A DNA stretch of 64,000 nt from Ligula intestinalis (GCA_036362985.1 JAYGXS010000003.1:69553350-69617349); one strand, 5' to 3'. Numbered from the stretch's first letter, positions 11,981 through 24,440 are shown. The notes: generated by a model from the letters alone, not told the origin. Translations and numbers: made by a program.

Positions 11981-12266
11981 ATCTTTTTGGCGTGGTGCTT
12001 ATCAGCTCATTTCATTATTCTTACAGACTAGGAACGACCGCATTTGTTGTAGCTGTCAACCCCATCGTCTTTAGAAGCTACATAAAGTGCTTAGGTGTAT
12101 GTCGATGTACATTGTACACTTTAAAAAAGAAGAAAGAGATAATAAATATGTTGCATTCCTACGCTACAAAAACCGTTCACTCACTTCTTGTGTTTTTTTG
12201 CAGATTCTTTCGTTTCACCACTGAGATACTCGGCGTTTTGGAACGGAGAAGAAATTTGCTGAGTGC

Positions 12267-15200
12267 ATGACGGGAATCTTCAGCTTGTCCAGTTGTATAC
12301 ATTGCTGTCCGTCGGGATTTCGAGAGTTGTCAGAACTGCTCACAGATTGGCCCTCGCATTCGCAGTTTATCGAAGCCTCTTGCTCTCAAGAGTCCTCCGT
12401 AATCCTTCCGTTCACGGGAATGTGTGCAGTCAAATCAGTCAGTAGTAAGTTCAACACCGTACAACAGCTGGAGCTAGATTCCCCGATCATAAAAGCATCA
12501 GAGCACCTGAGGATAAAAAAATCGGCAGTTGTTTACCGGAACGCGGATGCACCTGTGGTTTTGTACCTATTTGAGGTGCGCTTCTTACCTTTAAAATTTT
12601 CTAGTTCAATAACTTGCGAAAACAATGGGGTTCTACTAACGCCTACTGGTTTTCAATACAGGCATCGGTGAGAATATTTGCAGAAGTTTATTAACATGTT
12701 TGGAGTAAACTATATCATCAAGGCAAGTGTAAAATTTTGCGAACTGAGAAATGCAAATAAATTTCCAACTATCTCTTTGTCGCTTTTAACTTCTCACTTC
12801 TCCCTGATTAAATGTACCACCCAAATTCCCGTAAAAAATAACGCTTTAAAAAGTTAATAATGCGTGAGATAGTGTTAGTCGATACTGAAGTTTTTTGATG
12901 AGACTTTCTTTGTTATCAATACAGTTAGTAGGTCTCTGGAGTTTTCAAATAAAACAAATTACCAGTCCCAGGCTGGATATGCTGGCAGGATGGATAAATA
13001 ATTTCACAAAAGAAGGCACTAGAGCATTCAATTGTCACTTTGCTACGAAAGCATAGCCTAAGCCTACCTTTGGGCTATATTTCAAGAGATAAGTGGACGT
13101 GACATTCAGTCAGTTTGTGTCTCAGTGTTGTGAAAACACAGGCTCTTGATCCGTGCCATTTATACTATAACAGAAATCGAGGTTAGTAAAAATTATAGCC
13201 ATTGCCTCTATTGTGCGATCTCTACTGAATAGGTGGTGGTTTAAATCGGATGAATTGGGCAGCTAGAATTTCACGAACAGGTAGCATTAAACTCTGTACG
13301 ATTGTCAGAACAAGACAATATTGACACAAGAAGCTGTTGAGAATAGCATGAAAGATCGTGACTACCCTTTCTAGGCTGATAGACCTAGTTCCCGATTTGC
13401 GAGGCCTGAAGGTCGAACCCCCGTTCTTTATTAATCGAACTCTACTAAGTTGAAAGCTCCAACTGTTTAGTCACAAGCTCGTCAGGAAAATTAACCATGG
13501 TGCAAGTTTGGATCAGATTTCAAGATATGCTCATTCCTTCACACTAAGAACCATCGCAGGGAGTCATTCGCTGCTTATCTGCATATGCTACTTGTCATTA
13601 TACGACTGCTTGTGAGGGTTCTGAATTAACTTTCAAAACGATAAGAGACAAGTAGCCTGACCGATGAACATGCGGACATTGAATGCTAAACAAAATAATT
13701 TCCAATAATCAAACGACCTGTTCCAAAGAAAAAAAAATGGCGTCTAGCTCTGTATTGCATTACGGAACTAATAGCAGTTCACTTGACGGGACCCGGCTAT
13801 ATTTTCAAGTTTAGCGAGGCCGAAAGTCTCGCAAAAATTGACAACCGCTTTAACCGCGAGATGCTTGAGTCATGGTTTTCAGGTTCACAGCCCATCAACA
13901 AGCAAAACGTTCCCGTACTGCGTACTGATACATGGCCTGAGCAGGAGCATCATTCACTTGGGAGGTGCCGGGCCCCGCAACAACTCCGACGACAGTGGAC
14001 ATAATTGACGCGCAATTATCAAACCCGCATCTGATACGGACAACGGACAATTGCATCTATTAATGACTCGAAATCCAACCGTCAAGCCATCACCGCACCA
14101 ATTCCCACACGAAGCGGTGGTTATAGAAGCTGATAATTGTAGGACACATGCGGATGACCCCAACGAACTATAAATGCCGTGCAATCTGTGCATGTATCAC
14201 ACTATTCTAAAGTGACGCATGATTAAGAATTCTCGTCAGAATCCGAAACGTCAGGAAAAGAAAAGTATTGTTCCGGTGATCGCATCTTCTTCTGCTGAAC
14301 TGATTCCTAGCACTCGAATATTCGCTTATCTCAGTCAGAATAATTTTGCCAGAAAAGAGACGAGAGACTGGAACTGTCATTCATAGCTTATTTTTCGTCA
14401 ACATTAACCAGCCTTTGTCAATGCTTTTTGGGTGGATCGGTAATGTCTTTCTGTGTCTAATCGTAGTCGCTGTGCGGCGGCTGGCAAGGGTCGAGAGTGA
14501 GCGCCAAGTCAGAACGCAAGGAGTGAGCCCCGTAATCGATCCGTGTGCGTCCATCAACCAATTACAACATTACTTAAATCGTTTGGAGTCCGTTTTCGAG
14601 GGGATTCAGGCTGGAACATGCCCAATCATGTGCCCGTGTAAAGGTTCTATGTGCCTGCTTTTACTGCTGTTGTCACTCTCGTTTTATCGTCGGCATCCTC
14701 TCTGGCGTCGACACACCTACAGTTGTCCATAGCGCCGACCCCCAGCACCACTGTCTCTGTTTTTCAGGCATATAAATCATTCCATCCATTCCAGAAGAAT
14801 AATTGGTCGGCGTCATGTAAAAACTTCTTAAAAGGGGGAATAGTTTTCACATTCGGAATGACGTTCCAGCTGTAATGGAGTTTGTATGTACTCTAACCCC
14901 TTTTCTTGCGATATTAATAGGTGCAGTTTTGGTGCCCCTGATTTAGACCTCCGCTCAGTTCTTTCAAGCACAGCTAAAGAATCCAACGTGTTCTGCGTGT
15001 GTCTTATCAGTGTGAAAATGGGCTAACTTAACCGAGGTGAAACTGCAGAGAAGCACAACCTGATAGCTAAAAGATAACAGCTACTCAGGTGTCTTGATGC
15101 ATAACAGTTGTCAATTTGGATAAGTGAAGTAAGTTGCATTCCGAGATGATATGATGAAAAGAAAGAAGATCTTCGAAAATCAGGCTGTACTCGTGAATTT

Positions 15201-17232
15201 TCGAACAAGTATCACATGTTCATCGTCAGACTTAATTAAAAGTGAGGGCTGGGATTGTCACACTAGAGGTTTTGGTGGCAGAGGTTACAACGGACAGGGG
15301 AGGGAAGGGGGGGGGGATTGGGTGGAAGGATTATGGTGAAGTGACACCCGCGGCGATAGGTTTTGCTAGTGAGGTGATGGGGGGGGTGTTAGCGTTTGTA
15401 CTATGGGCCGCGTGTTCGGGGGAGGGGGGGGGGCTGGTTAAGAGTCAGAGAAATTCCACTTGACCGGGCACAGAGAGCGATTTATTGTTTCAGGCTGTGT
15501 CCAGATTAGTAGACCACGCACGAAACCCGGTAAAGTGTGAGTCAAGCTCTACTTGCCTGTTTATACTAGCCGGATTCGAGTGCCAAGCTTCAAGGAATTC
15601 TCTCGCTTGTCGCGTATTAGCCATTGTGATCACGTTGGTGGCATACCAATTGAAGCGGTGATCACACTCAATAAAGTGTGCAAATATGAGTTATAAATGG
15701 TTCCGTAGGCGAACGGCTGACTTGTGTTCGTTGATGCGAGTCTCAAGGCGTCGGCCTGTTTGGTCAATATAAACGAAAGGGCAACCAGCACATGGTATAC
15801 GATAAACGACGTTACTTAGTTGGCCCCCGGGTAGAGCGTCCTTTACTCGAGATAAGCTTGTGCGCAGTAAGGTTGCGGGCTTGTGGGCAACGGAGATGCC
15901 AAAGCGACTTAGTAGCCGCGAGATGGTTTCAGATACTCCATTCATGTAGGGTAGGGAATAACATTTCCGTGGAAGTGTAACATCGTTGGGAGAGAGGTTT
16001 TGTCCTTGACCCCGACGTCTAAGGCAATTCTTGAAAAAGCTTGTCAGATACCCATCGGCCCGGAAAAATTTGTACAAGTACGTTAGTTCTCTCTTGAGCA
16101 AATCATCGTTACAGCAATAACGGTGGGCCCGTTGGAAAAGAGTGCGAACACAGCTTCTTTTATGGGTCGCAGGGTGGTTACTTCTATAGGTAAGGATGAT
16201 TTCTGCAGTGGAGTCCTTTCGGTAGACGCTTGTTGCGAGTTCGCCATCTGCGAGTCTTTGTATCCTCACGTCAAGGAATGGGAGGGTGTCTCCTGTTACC
16301 TCTTCGCGGGTAAATTGCATTTCTGAGAAGACCCCATTTAGACTCTGGTGCAGCCGTTCGACATCGCAAGCCTTCATGATGACGAATGTGTCGTCTACGT
16401 AGCGGAGCCACATTTTCGGCTCTACAGCGCGAAAAACCTCCTCTTCTAGTCTCTGTAAGACTAGCTCGGCCAGTAACCCCGATATGGGCGAGTTGTCAAT
16501 TTATACCTGTCAGCTTACTTGTACTAGGATGTGATGAGGTTTACAGAGCTAAGTTGGCTCGGATACAAATATAATTTCTATCCCACATCCCTTATCTACA
16601 AATCACATTGCTGCGTTGTTTTGAGATCGTATGGTTTTTGTGGAACACAAACTAGGTAAGCACGCAACAAGCCGCGCTTTGAGCTGATCAGCTGAAATGC
16701 TGCCTCTTTCGTCGCGGTAAAGCGGACCCGTACAGTTATTTTTCTCTTGTCTCCAAGGCCGTGTTTTGCAACCCTGCTTATGAATTCGGCCTGCTTGTTG
16801 AACGAAATCCGCTAGCTCACTTTACTGCACTTATGTCTAAAACTTTACTTACCGCATGATCATTGCCCAACTGTTAAAATGCTACAATATGTTATTTTGA
16901 TTGATCATTACATCATGCGCTTCTTTATCAAGGTACCTACCTGTTTACCTCACTATTATACGAAGCTCCTTAGAATCATGGACATCAGGTTGTATTGTCC
17001 CACGGCAAAAAAGAAACAATAGAAGGTGGACATACAGCCGTTTAAATAGGGCAAAGACTTTGGACAATTGATAAGGAATGAATTAATTAATTACTTGTGA
17101 TTTTTTTCAGAACGTAATCGCCAGATTGGAGTTAATCGTTCTGCGCCAAGTTTTATGCGTGCAGGCCAAAAGTTGGTACGAACATTTGGCTTACTGGAAG
17201 TGGGAGGGTTAAGTTCTGAGGAACGTAAATAG
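12267..17232 (+). CDS. Possible three-exon ORF chain, unknown product (very uncertain)
   Basis: Three segments have good splice borders and compatible phases. Segment 1 is 12204-12444, after TTTTTTTGCAG and before GTAAGT, with an ATG at 12267 and phase-1 end. Segment 2 is 14353-14445, between a TTTTGCCAG acceptor and GTAATG. Segment 3 runs from 17111, after TTTTTTTCAG, to a TAG at 17230. Joined, they would give about 130 residues with FVNINQPLSMLFGWI in the middle and a basic C terminus. I do not recognise the protein. The segments are open in other frames too and the match of phases has about a 1 in 9 chance of arising by accident. A frame-2 reading of segment 1 (VQLYTLLSVGISRVVRTAH) is interrupted by one TGA. 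Confidence 0.15.
15295..15440 (+). repeat. G-rich low-complexity tract
   Basis: Three runs of seven to ten G (about 15309-15318, 15380-15386 and 15425-15432) lie within 150 bases of purine-rich sequence just 3' of the Penelope fossil on its minus strand. The + strand could form G-quadruplexes. Confidence 0.7.
15490..16498 (-). pseudogene. Penelope-like element: reverse transcriptase end plus GIY-YIG endonuclease
   Basis: The minus strand is open from 16498 to 15691. It gives SPISGLLAELVLQRLEEEVF, the catalytic block RYVDDTFVIM, LPFLDVRIQR, SNHPATHKRSCVRTL, and the endonuclease YRIPCAGCPFVYIDQTGR with RINEHKSAVR. A frameshift near 15690 moves the frame. The conserved tail (HFIECDHRFNWYATNV, EFLEAWHSNP) then continues to a TGA at 15492-15490. 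The CxxC pair is kept, but the usual YIG is YID. The 5' end is cut within the reverse transcriptase at about 16498, so this is a 5'-truncated copy, as is common for these elements. It is the best preserved Penelope piece in the window and belongs to a different subfamily from 3.7 kb. Confidence 0.9.
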
Positions 17233-17768
17233 CGGCCATTTAGAAGCTGTAATATGAACCGGAATGCACACTGCGTATGTGCCATGCGGCGGCAGAATAT
17301 CGGTGAACTACGTGTCTGGGCATTCAACTAGTGTCTTTTTAGCCAGTTGGGCATATTGTGCAACCTAGAGAAAAGTACGATTTGTATGTTACTGATATCT
17401 GAGGTTTAAGCTATTCTTAAAAACTGACCAACTGTCTTCGTTTTTTCTATGCAGCTTTCGCCTCCAATACCTTTTACCGAGTACGTTGATTTAATTGTTC
17501 TACTATCCGTAAACTTACATACCTTCTTCCAAATGTTGGTTGTTATTATGTCTATTTACAGAGAGATAGCATTGACAAAGAAAAGGGAGGTTGTACTGAC
17601 CACTTCCGGTTTTTTGGCCGCGTCAATCAGTCTTTTCCAAACCCACCATTTCAGCGTCTGGGTCTGAAATTGGCGTTTTTGGTTAGCATAACTTACTAAG
17701 TCCAATGTTCAGCTACCAAGCCATGATTAGCTTGTCTTCTCAGAAGGTTAGTCCACCGAGTTTGTAGG

Positions 17769-18240
17769 CTTATCGCAGGGGGTTAAGTGAGTTAAACCCA
17801 GCAACTGCGATTTTTAGACCATGGTTACTTAGTGGAGAAAGAGTCAATAAAAACCAAAGTAAAAGGAAGAGTTTATTGTGTACACAGTAAGGAGAACAGG
17901 TGAAAGAATTCTGACTTGGAAGAACAGGACCAGGAGGAGAGCCAGCCGCGATCCGAGTGCCAGTCTGAGAGCAGTCAGGCCAGTAGAGAGAGTCAGGGAG
18001 CGTTCATTGACTAGGTCGGCGTGTTATTGGTTGGACACCGTGTGGGTGGACAGCAAGTGGGTGGTCCATGTCTCAAACGCCTGTAAGTTTGGCGACCGCA
18101 GCGACCTTGATGTCTAGACAGATTGAGGTCACGACAGGAAGGGCAGGCATTGTGCGGGCAACGACCCACTACAGGCTGCCCACATATCTGCTAACAAGCC
18201 ATGGAGGCCGTTGCACAACTACAGGTGGTAAACATTTTCG
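17769..18240 (+). repeat. LTR-like repeat, partner of 36085-36480
   Basis: The start (GGGGTTAAGTGAGTTAAACC, then ACTGCGATTTTTAGACC) and the block AGTTTATTGTGTACA correspond closely to the repeat at 36085. Both are GC-richer than their surroundings and in the same orientation. Solo LTRs of a lost retroelement are likely, but no coding part or target duplication was found. Confidence 0.45.
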
Positions 18241-18384
18241 CGCTCAATTGTTTGGACTTATATCTGATTAACTTGTTTGTTGTCGCTTTGTTTTTTTTTC
18301 AAACAGATGGGCATCACACAAGATATGTCAGATTTCATGAAATTTGGTCAGAAACATAAGAGTCTCTCACGCGGATTATAGAAA

Positions 18385-21085
18385 ACTCCATAGCCATGCC
18401 AATTGAGCTGAATTTACTACTGTGTAAGCGTTCAGAACATTAAACATGACATTTAAATATATTTATAGAAAATATGCAAGAAATTACTCCTTCTCGTTCT
18501 CATTTGGTGAATATCATGTCTTCATCAAGAGATTAACTTGGAGGAAGGTCATTTTTCTGCTTTAAAAAGGTCTATAATATGGAGGTTCATTAAGTCTACG
18601 AAATACAACGGATAAATTACCGATTTTTCATTTATTACTACTGCTAAAACAGTATAAAATATGGTCTACTTCCACCACAAGAGTGTACGACCGCATAAAA
18701 AATGTATGGCTTTCCTTACATAAAAACATACAGTTTAAAATTGGAAACAAGGTGCATGCAATTAAAGTAGTAGATCGATTCGAAATCATTTGGGAATTCA
18801 ACGCTTATAAAAGTCGAAAGAGAAAGTTTTTTTCCACGTTCTTAATTTGAATGAACGTAATATTCGAACAAATAGATATGAGAAGGTTTATTTTTTGTTT
18901 ATTTTCTATAGAGCTTATTCTAATTTATGAAAACACCGAGAACCCATAAGAAAAATGCATACTACCGAAGTAATCATTTTTAACGCGTGTAGTTTATGTG
19001 GGCGACAGAGAAGAAGGAGTTTAAAACATTTCAGGTACATTTGCCAAACGCGATTCGCTGATCAATTTTCCCCTTAATTTTCAATTAGTGCATTGGTCTG
19101 ACAAGTATAATGTGACTCCGTGAATATCTACAGCAAAACACATAGAGAGTTTGCAGATTGGCTTAATTCAATTTAGCCAATCGTGAAAATTTTGCAGTCT
19201 CAGCGGGAGCTGAAAACACATAGCAAGGAAGGCTTTTGCGCAGCCAATGCTCTACCATTGAACTACGAAGCTCACTTTGAGCCGTGAATTTATTCATTCT
19301 TGAATAAATTTTACTCGCCCAACTTTCTGCTCATAGGGAATCAATCATTATGGAACAGCAAGCTAACTGCTCAAGCAATCATCTCAAATCTACCAGAATG
19401 ACTACTTGGCTCACTTAAGGTGTCTCAAGTTACTTGCAAAAACGTTATTTGATGGGATTCCATAGATCAGCTTTTCTCAGACATGTCAGAAATCATTCTT
19501 TCACAGCACCGTGAGATATTTTGTTTTATTCCAAATGAGGCTGAAGTTACTTTGAGAAAATAGGGAAGTGGCATTGAGTTTTGCTCTTGAATACATTAAC
19601 TGAAAACTCTTATTTTCTACTGCTCCCGACATCTGTCCGAATTATGGCTCATGAGCTAACGCTTCTGCGTCAAAGATTTTAACGGCTCTTGACCGGAAGT
19701 CCAAAATCAGGCCTTCAATACCTCCCAACCTAACAAGTCCTAATTAATTTTCCCATCACCAAATGTGCTAACGGTCGCAGTTCTCATAGAAAGGCCAAAG
19801 TGAAGTTCCAGCTGCATAGGTTTGGTAATTAAATTTGTTTTCGCAGCAAAATTTTCTTTTCACGCCTGCTCCCTTTTTTAAAAGACTATCTTGAGTAATT
19901 TTAAAAGTTTATAATTTGATAGTTGGCTAGTTGCACAGTAGACAACGAAGGTGATTCGAAATGAAGCAGTTCTGCACTTCTTGTCTCCACAAACTGTAAT
20001 TATCCATCTACCTCACAGTGATTAATGGTTCTCATTTTTTGTTCAGTACTCTGCAATCTTCCTACTTCGTCCACGGCTTTATAGTAACACGTTAAAAGAA
20101 CCTGAAATTTAAACCAAGAATTGCCATGTGATTAACTTGTTTAGGTTATTTCTATCCCAAAAGTTCATAGGCAGCATGTTTCTTTTCGATAACCTTTTTT
20201 GGATTTTTTTTGAGAGGCTGAAGGGATCATAATGAAGAAAACCTTTCACTGAGTCATCAAGTCCCCCTCTCGTTGTGGAGTTGATCACATATTATATCAC
20301 GCGGAAAGAGCCATCAGCAAGAGCAGATAAGTCAACTTATTTAGAACTACCACAGTCGGCTCTTAAACTGAAAAAAAGTTTATTGGAACTCTAAAAAATA
20401 CGCACACTAAAGTTGAGAAGGTTCTTTGCATAAGTTTGCACTGTTTGTTATACTGGGTGATAAAAACCGATTTCACTGGAACACGGCTCCGATTTGAGCA
20501 TTTCTCAAAAGCCAGCAAGCACTCACGATGACGAAACCCTTAGAAGGGTGAGACGTTTATCCCATTTTCTTTTGCGGGAGGAAAAAAATCTGTTGAAAAA
20601 TCTGGGTAGAAAAAGGGTTCCTTTGAGGGATATTATAAAAGACTAGCCAAATTTCGGAAATGAAAGTGAAACTTCCAATTCATAAAAAGGCTTTGATTTT
20701 CTGCACAGTTGAAAAAAACTAAAAAAGTTTTGCCTTACTTAACTCGTTATAACTTTTGCTGTTCTATGAATTGGCTTGTCGGCAGTAACAAAATGTTGCA
20801 ATAAAGTTCGATCAAACTTTGTATGTTAAACTTAATTCTGCTAATTTACCGACTATAAAACTGCAGTAAACAGCTCGGTAAATTGTCAAGAACTATAAAT
20901 GCAAACATTATCCTGACTAAAAGGTCCGGTAGGTAATAGCGTAGAATCTCCACAAACATCGAAACCAAACAAAAATAAGCTCACTGTCTTGGCAGAGCGA
21001 GGGTAAGAGGAAGGGAAAGGAACAATACTCAAACGCTATCGCGTGCAACTAATCTTCCGATGTTCCCTGTCAATTATGATTGCAG
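18385..21085. other. AT-rich intergenic stretch
   Basis: The segment at 18430-18700 weakly resembles the palindromic element centre (TACAACGGATAAATTACCG). Otherwise no gene or repeat partner was recognised. Confidence 0.35.
19200..19275 (-). repeat. tRNA-Cys-like SINE head
   Basis: The minus strand reads GCTTCGTAGTTCAATGGTAG, a strong A box, followed by GAGCATTGGCTGCGCAAAAGCC. This can form an anticodon arm with a GCA (Cys) anticodon. The T arm and 3' acceptor half are not recognisable, so it is a tRNA-derived fragment and not a tRNA gene. Confidence 0.5.
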
Positions 21086-21330
21086 CATTACTTTAGAGTT
21101 CCATCTAATGAAAGCGCCTCCAAAAAATATCGGCCAGATTTTTTCCGAGAGCTTTGTGCTGTAAGTTTGAGCCGTGGCACTGAAATTAGGGCTAATCCGG
21201 AACTCTGGGGAACAGTGTCCGAAAACACTGAGCCTTACTTTCCCTGCAGAGGACTGGAACTAATCCACACAGGCGTCCCGTCTCATCTGCCGACATGATG
21301 ACTGACGTAGGTTTAATGGAAGAAAAATAG
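21086..21330 (+). CDS. Possible two-exon 3' end of an unknown gene
   Basis: An exon of exactly 25 codons (21086-21160) lies between a GATTGCAG acceptor and a perfect GTAAGT donor. It encodes HYFRVPSNESASKKYR followed by PDFFRELCA. An 89-nt intron (21161-21249) ends in TTTCCCTGCAG. The next exon starts in phase 0 (RTGTNPHRRPVSSADMM...) and runs 26 codons to a TAG at 21328-21330. The splice signals are good, the intron size is plausible and the phase matches, which makes this more than chance. I recognise no family and see no convincing upstream exon or start codon. If real, it is the C-terminal end of a + strand gene whose other exons lie to the left. Confidence 0.35.
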
Positions 21331-22344
21331 AGAGCATGCGTGTACCCTACCCACCTACCTACCCGCCTCTGAGTCCTGCAGCAGGATTATTTTCAGCCCC
21401 CATTCTGTCACGCAAACTGCACCAAAATGAATATAAACTGTCGTCTGGCGTGCATATTCCCCTGAGGACGAGCTGATACATGCTCAGATTTATCCAACGA
21501 ACTCGCCAGCTCGAATTGGTGCAGAGGAGGAGAATCAAGAATGATTTAGTGGGCTTGCATTTTAGAGGATGTGAAATAGGGCAAAAGACGGGCTTAGAAG
21601 AAATGTTAGAGACTGTAAGTGAGTGTTGCGAGTGGCTGACATGGATTTCATCAGCCGGGGGCAGGAAATATTTATGGTGACAAAAATAGTGCCATGTAAA
21701 TATGAGCAAGCTGTTAATTTACTTTCCATATCTATCTAACCACTAAGAAAATCGTTCTTGTAGCTGCAGTCCACGGATGCCATTATCACGATGGAGGATA
21801 AACGAAGCACAGTGTATGGTTCTTTAGAGAGATGTATGTTACTTCAAGTATACGTGAGACAAAAAAGTCAACGGTGAAATCGGAGACAAGATTTTTAACA
21901 GATACATACGTATTCTCCACACTGTCAGCACAGCTAATAGCTAAGAGTCCAGATCAGTGTGTTTCACCAATCATGTGCCGTCAATCGTGAATTTTTTCTG
22001 GGAGCTAAACTCCAGTTTCCATCCTGTGTTATTTAATTTCCGACGAAATTAATGCAGTGGCTAGGAGTAAATCCTTCGTAGGAAAACATTTTGGACTAAG
22101 TCTGAACGTTGACGTGAATATTTGAGCTGTAGGTCATCAGCTACTATGGAATAACTGCCTTCTATAAAAAACGCCGTCCAAAAGCAATCAGTTATATGCT
22201 AAAACATAATCAAATATACAATGAAAAAATGTGTAAAATATGGTTTATGTTTTAATTATTGTCTTATCTCCCGCGTATTGTCAGTGATGTATTTCTTGTA
22301 CTTGTGCTGTGATTAGCTTAAATATTTGCGAGTTACCTGTGACT

Positions 22345-22425
22345 CAGTTGTCTCGGTATGATTTGAGCCCACGACTGCAATTGAAAGGCTTTAGTACCAT
22401 CAACCTTCAAACTGCCTGAGATACG
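22345..22425 (-). repeat. tRNA-derived SINE, minus-strand copy
   Basis: The minus strand reads CTCGTATCTCAGGCAGTTTG, then GGTACTAAAGCCTTTCAATT and a degenerate B box (GGGCTCAAATC). It aligns along its length with 22622-22710 on the other strand. Confidence 0.55.
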
Positions 22426-22621
22426 AGGGCGTATTCGAATCCACCCGAAACCCATATTAATTATTTTTGCTTTGCAGTCCTTCGGGGGATTCCGGATTGA
22501 CTGCTTATGGAGTCTGGTTTAGACAACCAACTTTCTGTAGCAGGCTCGGTTTATTCAATATGTTATAATAGGCTAGGCGGGTAACTTGATTCAAGCATTA
22601 TTAGGCTAATGGCTGCCGATG

Positions 22622-22710
22622 GAGCTCGATAGCTGAGGCAGTTACAGCATTGGTCCTACTGAAGCCTTCCCTTTGCTGTCGTTAGTTGTTCGAATCCCAG
22701 CGAGTGCGCA
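22622..22710 (+). repeat. tRNA-derived SINE, plus-strand copy
   Basis: A box TAGCTGAGGCAG and B box TGTTCGAATCCC are at tRNA-like spacing, with CCTACTGAAGCC between them. Length and spacing suggest descent from a tRNA with a long variable arm (Leu/Ser type). It is inverted relative to its relative at 22345, about 200 bp away. Confidence 0.6.
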
Positions 22711-23649
22711 TTGATTCTCACAAATCTGCCAAAACGCCGTTACTTCCTTAACTTTGTACTACTAATTTCCTGCTGGCTGGCAGCTGGTAAATATTAAGCC
22801 ATTATTTGGCAGCAGTTGATAGAATTCAGAGCAAATACTCATATAAAACTCCAGACTGAGCCAAACCAGAACTGTACGGGTAGATTTTATGCTCGTTTGC
22901 GAGCCAGTTGCGTTAAGAAATTTAAACAAGGCATGATTTACATGCTGATATGATAGCATCCATTAGATTTTCGTCCGCAGGAAGCTTATTTTTTCAAGCT
23001 TGACTTCATCAATACTTGTTAATGAAAATCGGCAGAATACTACGCAGTGCAACGGTGGGCTATGAGTATATATACGTCCTGAAGGATGGATTAAATATAT
23101 CAAAAAAACACGCCATCAACCTTCTGTGACTTAGGATGAAGGTTTGAGCATTTTCCTATTTATTTAGATAAAATATGGTGAAGTTGCAAGAAGTAGACAG
23201 AAATTACCTCGATGCATTTTTTTGAATATTTGATTGGAAAATTAGGTCCAAAGTATTTTACATTTCACGGAACAGAGGGAAAAAAGTTGCATATATTGCT
23301 AGCCACATCTACATCTTTAGTGGGGCAAATAAGTCGTGGAAAATGGCGAATTTTCGGAAAAATTTATAAGCACACCCAAATTGAGATTTACGTGAGTAAG
23401 AAAACTTGAAAGCAATGATGGACAACGTAAGACAAATTGTTTTAATTGACAGAAATATAAGAAGGACGAATCGTTCTTTGAAAAAAAATATTTTTTCTTA
23501 AAAACCATTTTATAACGGGTGCCTAGGCCAAGATATTTGGGCTCAATGACGTCCGGTGTGAGTACCCAAAGAGAGAACACGACAAGAAGAGTGCAATACC
23601 AGAAGTCTTTGAGAGTTCTATGTAAAACAATTTTAGGGAAAAAAACGTA

Positions 23650-23872
23650 TGTTAACGGTGTCCCTTGAGCCAATAAGATACTCTCCTGAGGTAGTGGCTG
23701 GTCCCATTGGCTCTTGACTCACTAAGTGAATGAAGCTAGAAATTCAAATTATCGATTGATTGTCTAGCTCGAAGTGAAAGCTCGCGCATAGGCCGATATA
23801 GGCCTATTATGGGCGTGGCTACTTGCTTCGCAAGCTACTGCTTGCTAAGCTGTTCGTTAGGCGTGCCTAACA
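23650..23872 (-). mobile_element. 3' LTR of a Ty3/gypsy-type retrotransposon
   Basis: On the minus strand the segment begins TGTTAGGC and ends CCGTTAACA, the TG..CA ends with short inverted repeats expected of an LTR; the length is 223 bp. Immediately upstream on the same strand is the purine-rich AGAGGGGCGG, a fitting polypurine tract, preceded by gypsy pol remains. This arrangement identifies it as a 3' LTR. No 5' LTR was found in the window. Confidence 0.65.
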
Positions 23873-24440
23873 CCGCCCCTCTGAAGACAAATCGTAAGAT
23901 TTGAGGTACAGATTCACTTGTGACGGAACCGTTAGCATTCTTTTCCGGCTTGATCGCCTTGAGGCTAAAATTCGTGCCTTTTGAGCACTGGGGTCCCTCG
24001 TGTAGAGGTCTGGGGAGTTGTCGGCAGTTATGGGAGAGGGGGATGGAGACTTTTTTGGGGCCCCACATCTTTTTCACGCGCCGCTGCGGGTTGACCGACC
24101 AGGTGTTCGAGAGGACTTGAAAGTTGATGGCGCCTTCTATCTTGGTTTCTTCTCCTTCTTCTTCTTAGGCACATTGGCAGGAGGTGGGGGCCTGGACTTC
24201 AGCTTTGCTATCAGCTGATTTGAGTTGGCGGGATTGAGCCAAGGAAACTACACACTATTGCAAAAGCGGTTAACTGGCAAGTCTAGGGAACCGAGCTTCT
24301 CGATCCAATCAAGGCCAATTAAGTGAAGCTTCGGGTGGTTGGTAATGTAGCATGTTCCCCTGAATTAAGTGCTAACAGAGGAAACTTCGTATTCAAGCTC
24401 ACCTGTTAGCTGGAGGAATCCGCCTGAAACACTTTTTGGA
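23873..24440 (-). pseudogene. Ty3/gypsy pol fragment, internally deleted
   Basis: Minus-strand translation from 24440 gives FLQLTGELEYEVSSVST, a TAA, then TNHPKLHLIGLDWIEKLG. The LIGLDWI motif is typical of the linker between protease and reverse transcriptase in gypsy pol. A TAG follows, then a proline/lysine-rich stretch (PPPPANVPKKKKEKK). The frame then shifts into a terminal segment (KNANGSVTSESVPQILRF) ending at the polypurine tract. The reverse transcriptase, RNase H and integrase are missing, so a large internal deletion joined the pol linker to the 3' end. It is a dead element in the opposite orientation to the C16orf89-like gene. Confidence 0.65.

Larger units (their letters stand above)
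21331..23649. other. Intergenic, two SINEs, otherwise nothing recognised
   Basis: 21359-21709 is open on both strands without splice or family support. The two SINEs are listed separately. Confidence 0.4.

Noticed and set aside
14346..14732. 128-codon plus-strand ORF
   Set aside because: Starts from TTG, no ATG context or family; only its first part is considered as a possible exon.
17455..17667. 71-codon ORF after a good acceptor (TTTTTTCTATGCAG), hydrophobic
   Set aside because: No donor, partner exon or family; hydrophobicity is common in AT-rich random frames.
18307..18381. 24-codon terminal-exon-like frame after TTTTTTTTTCAAACAG
   Set aside because: Too short to support without an upstream exon in phase.
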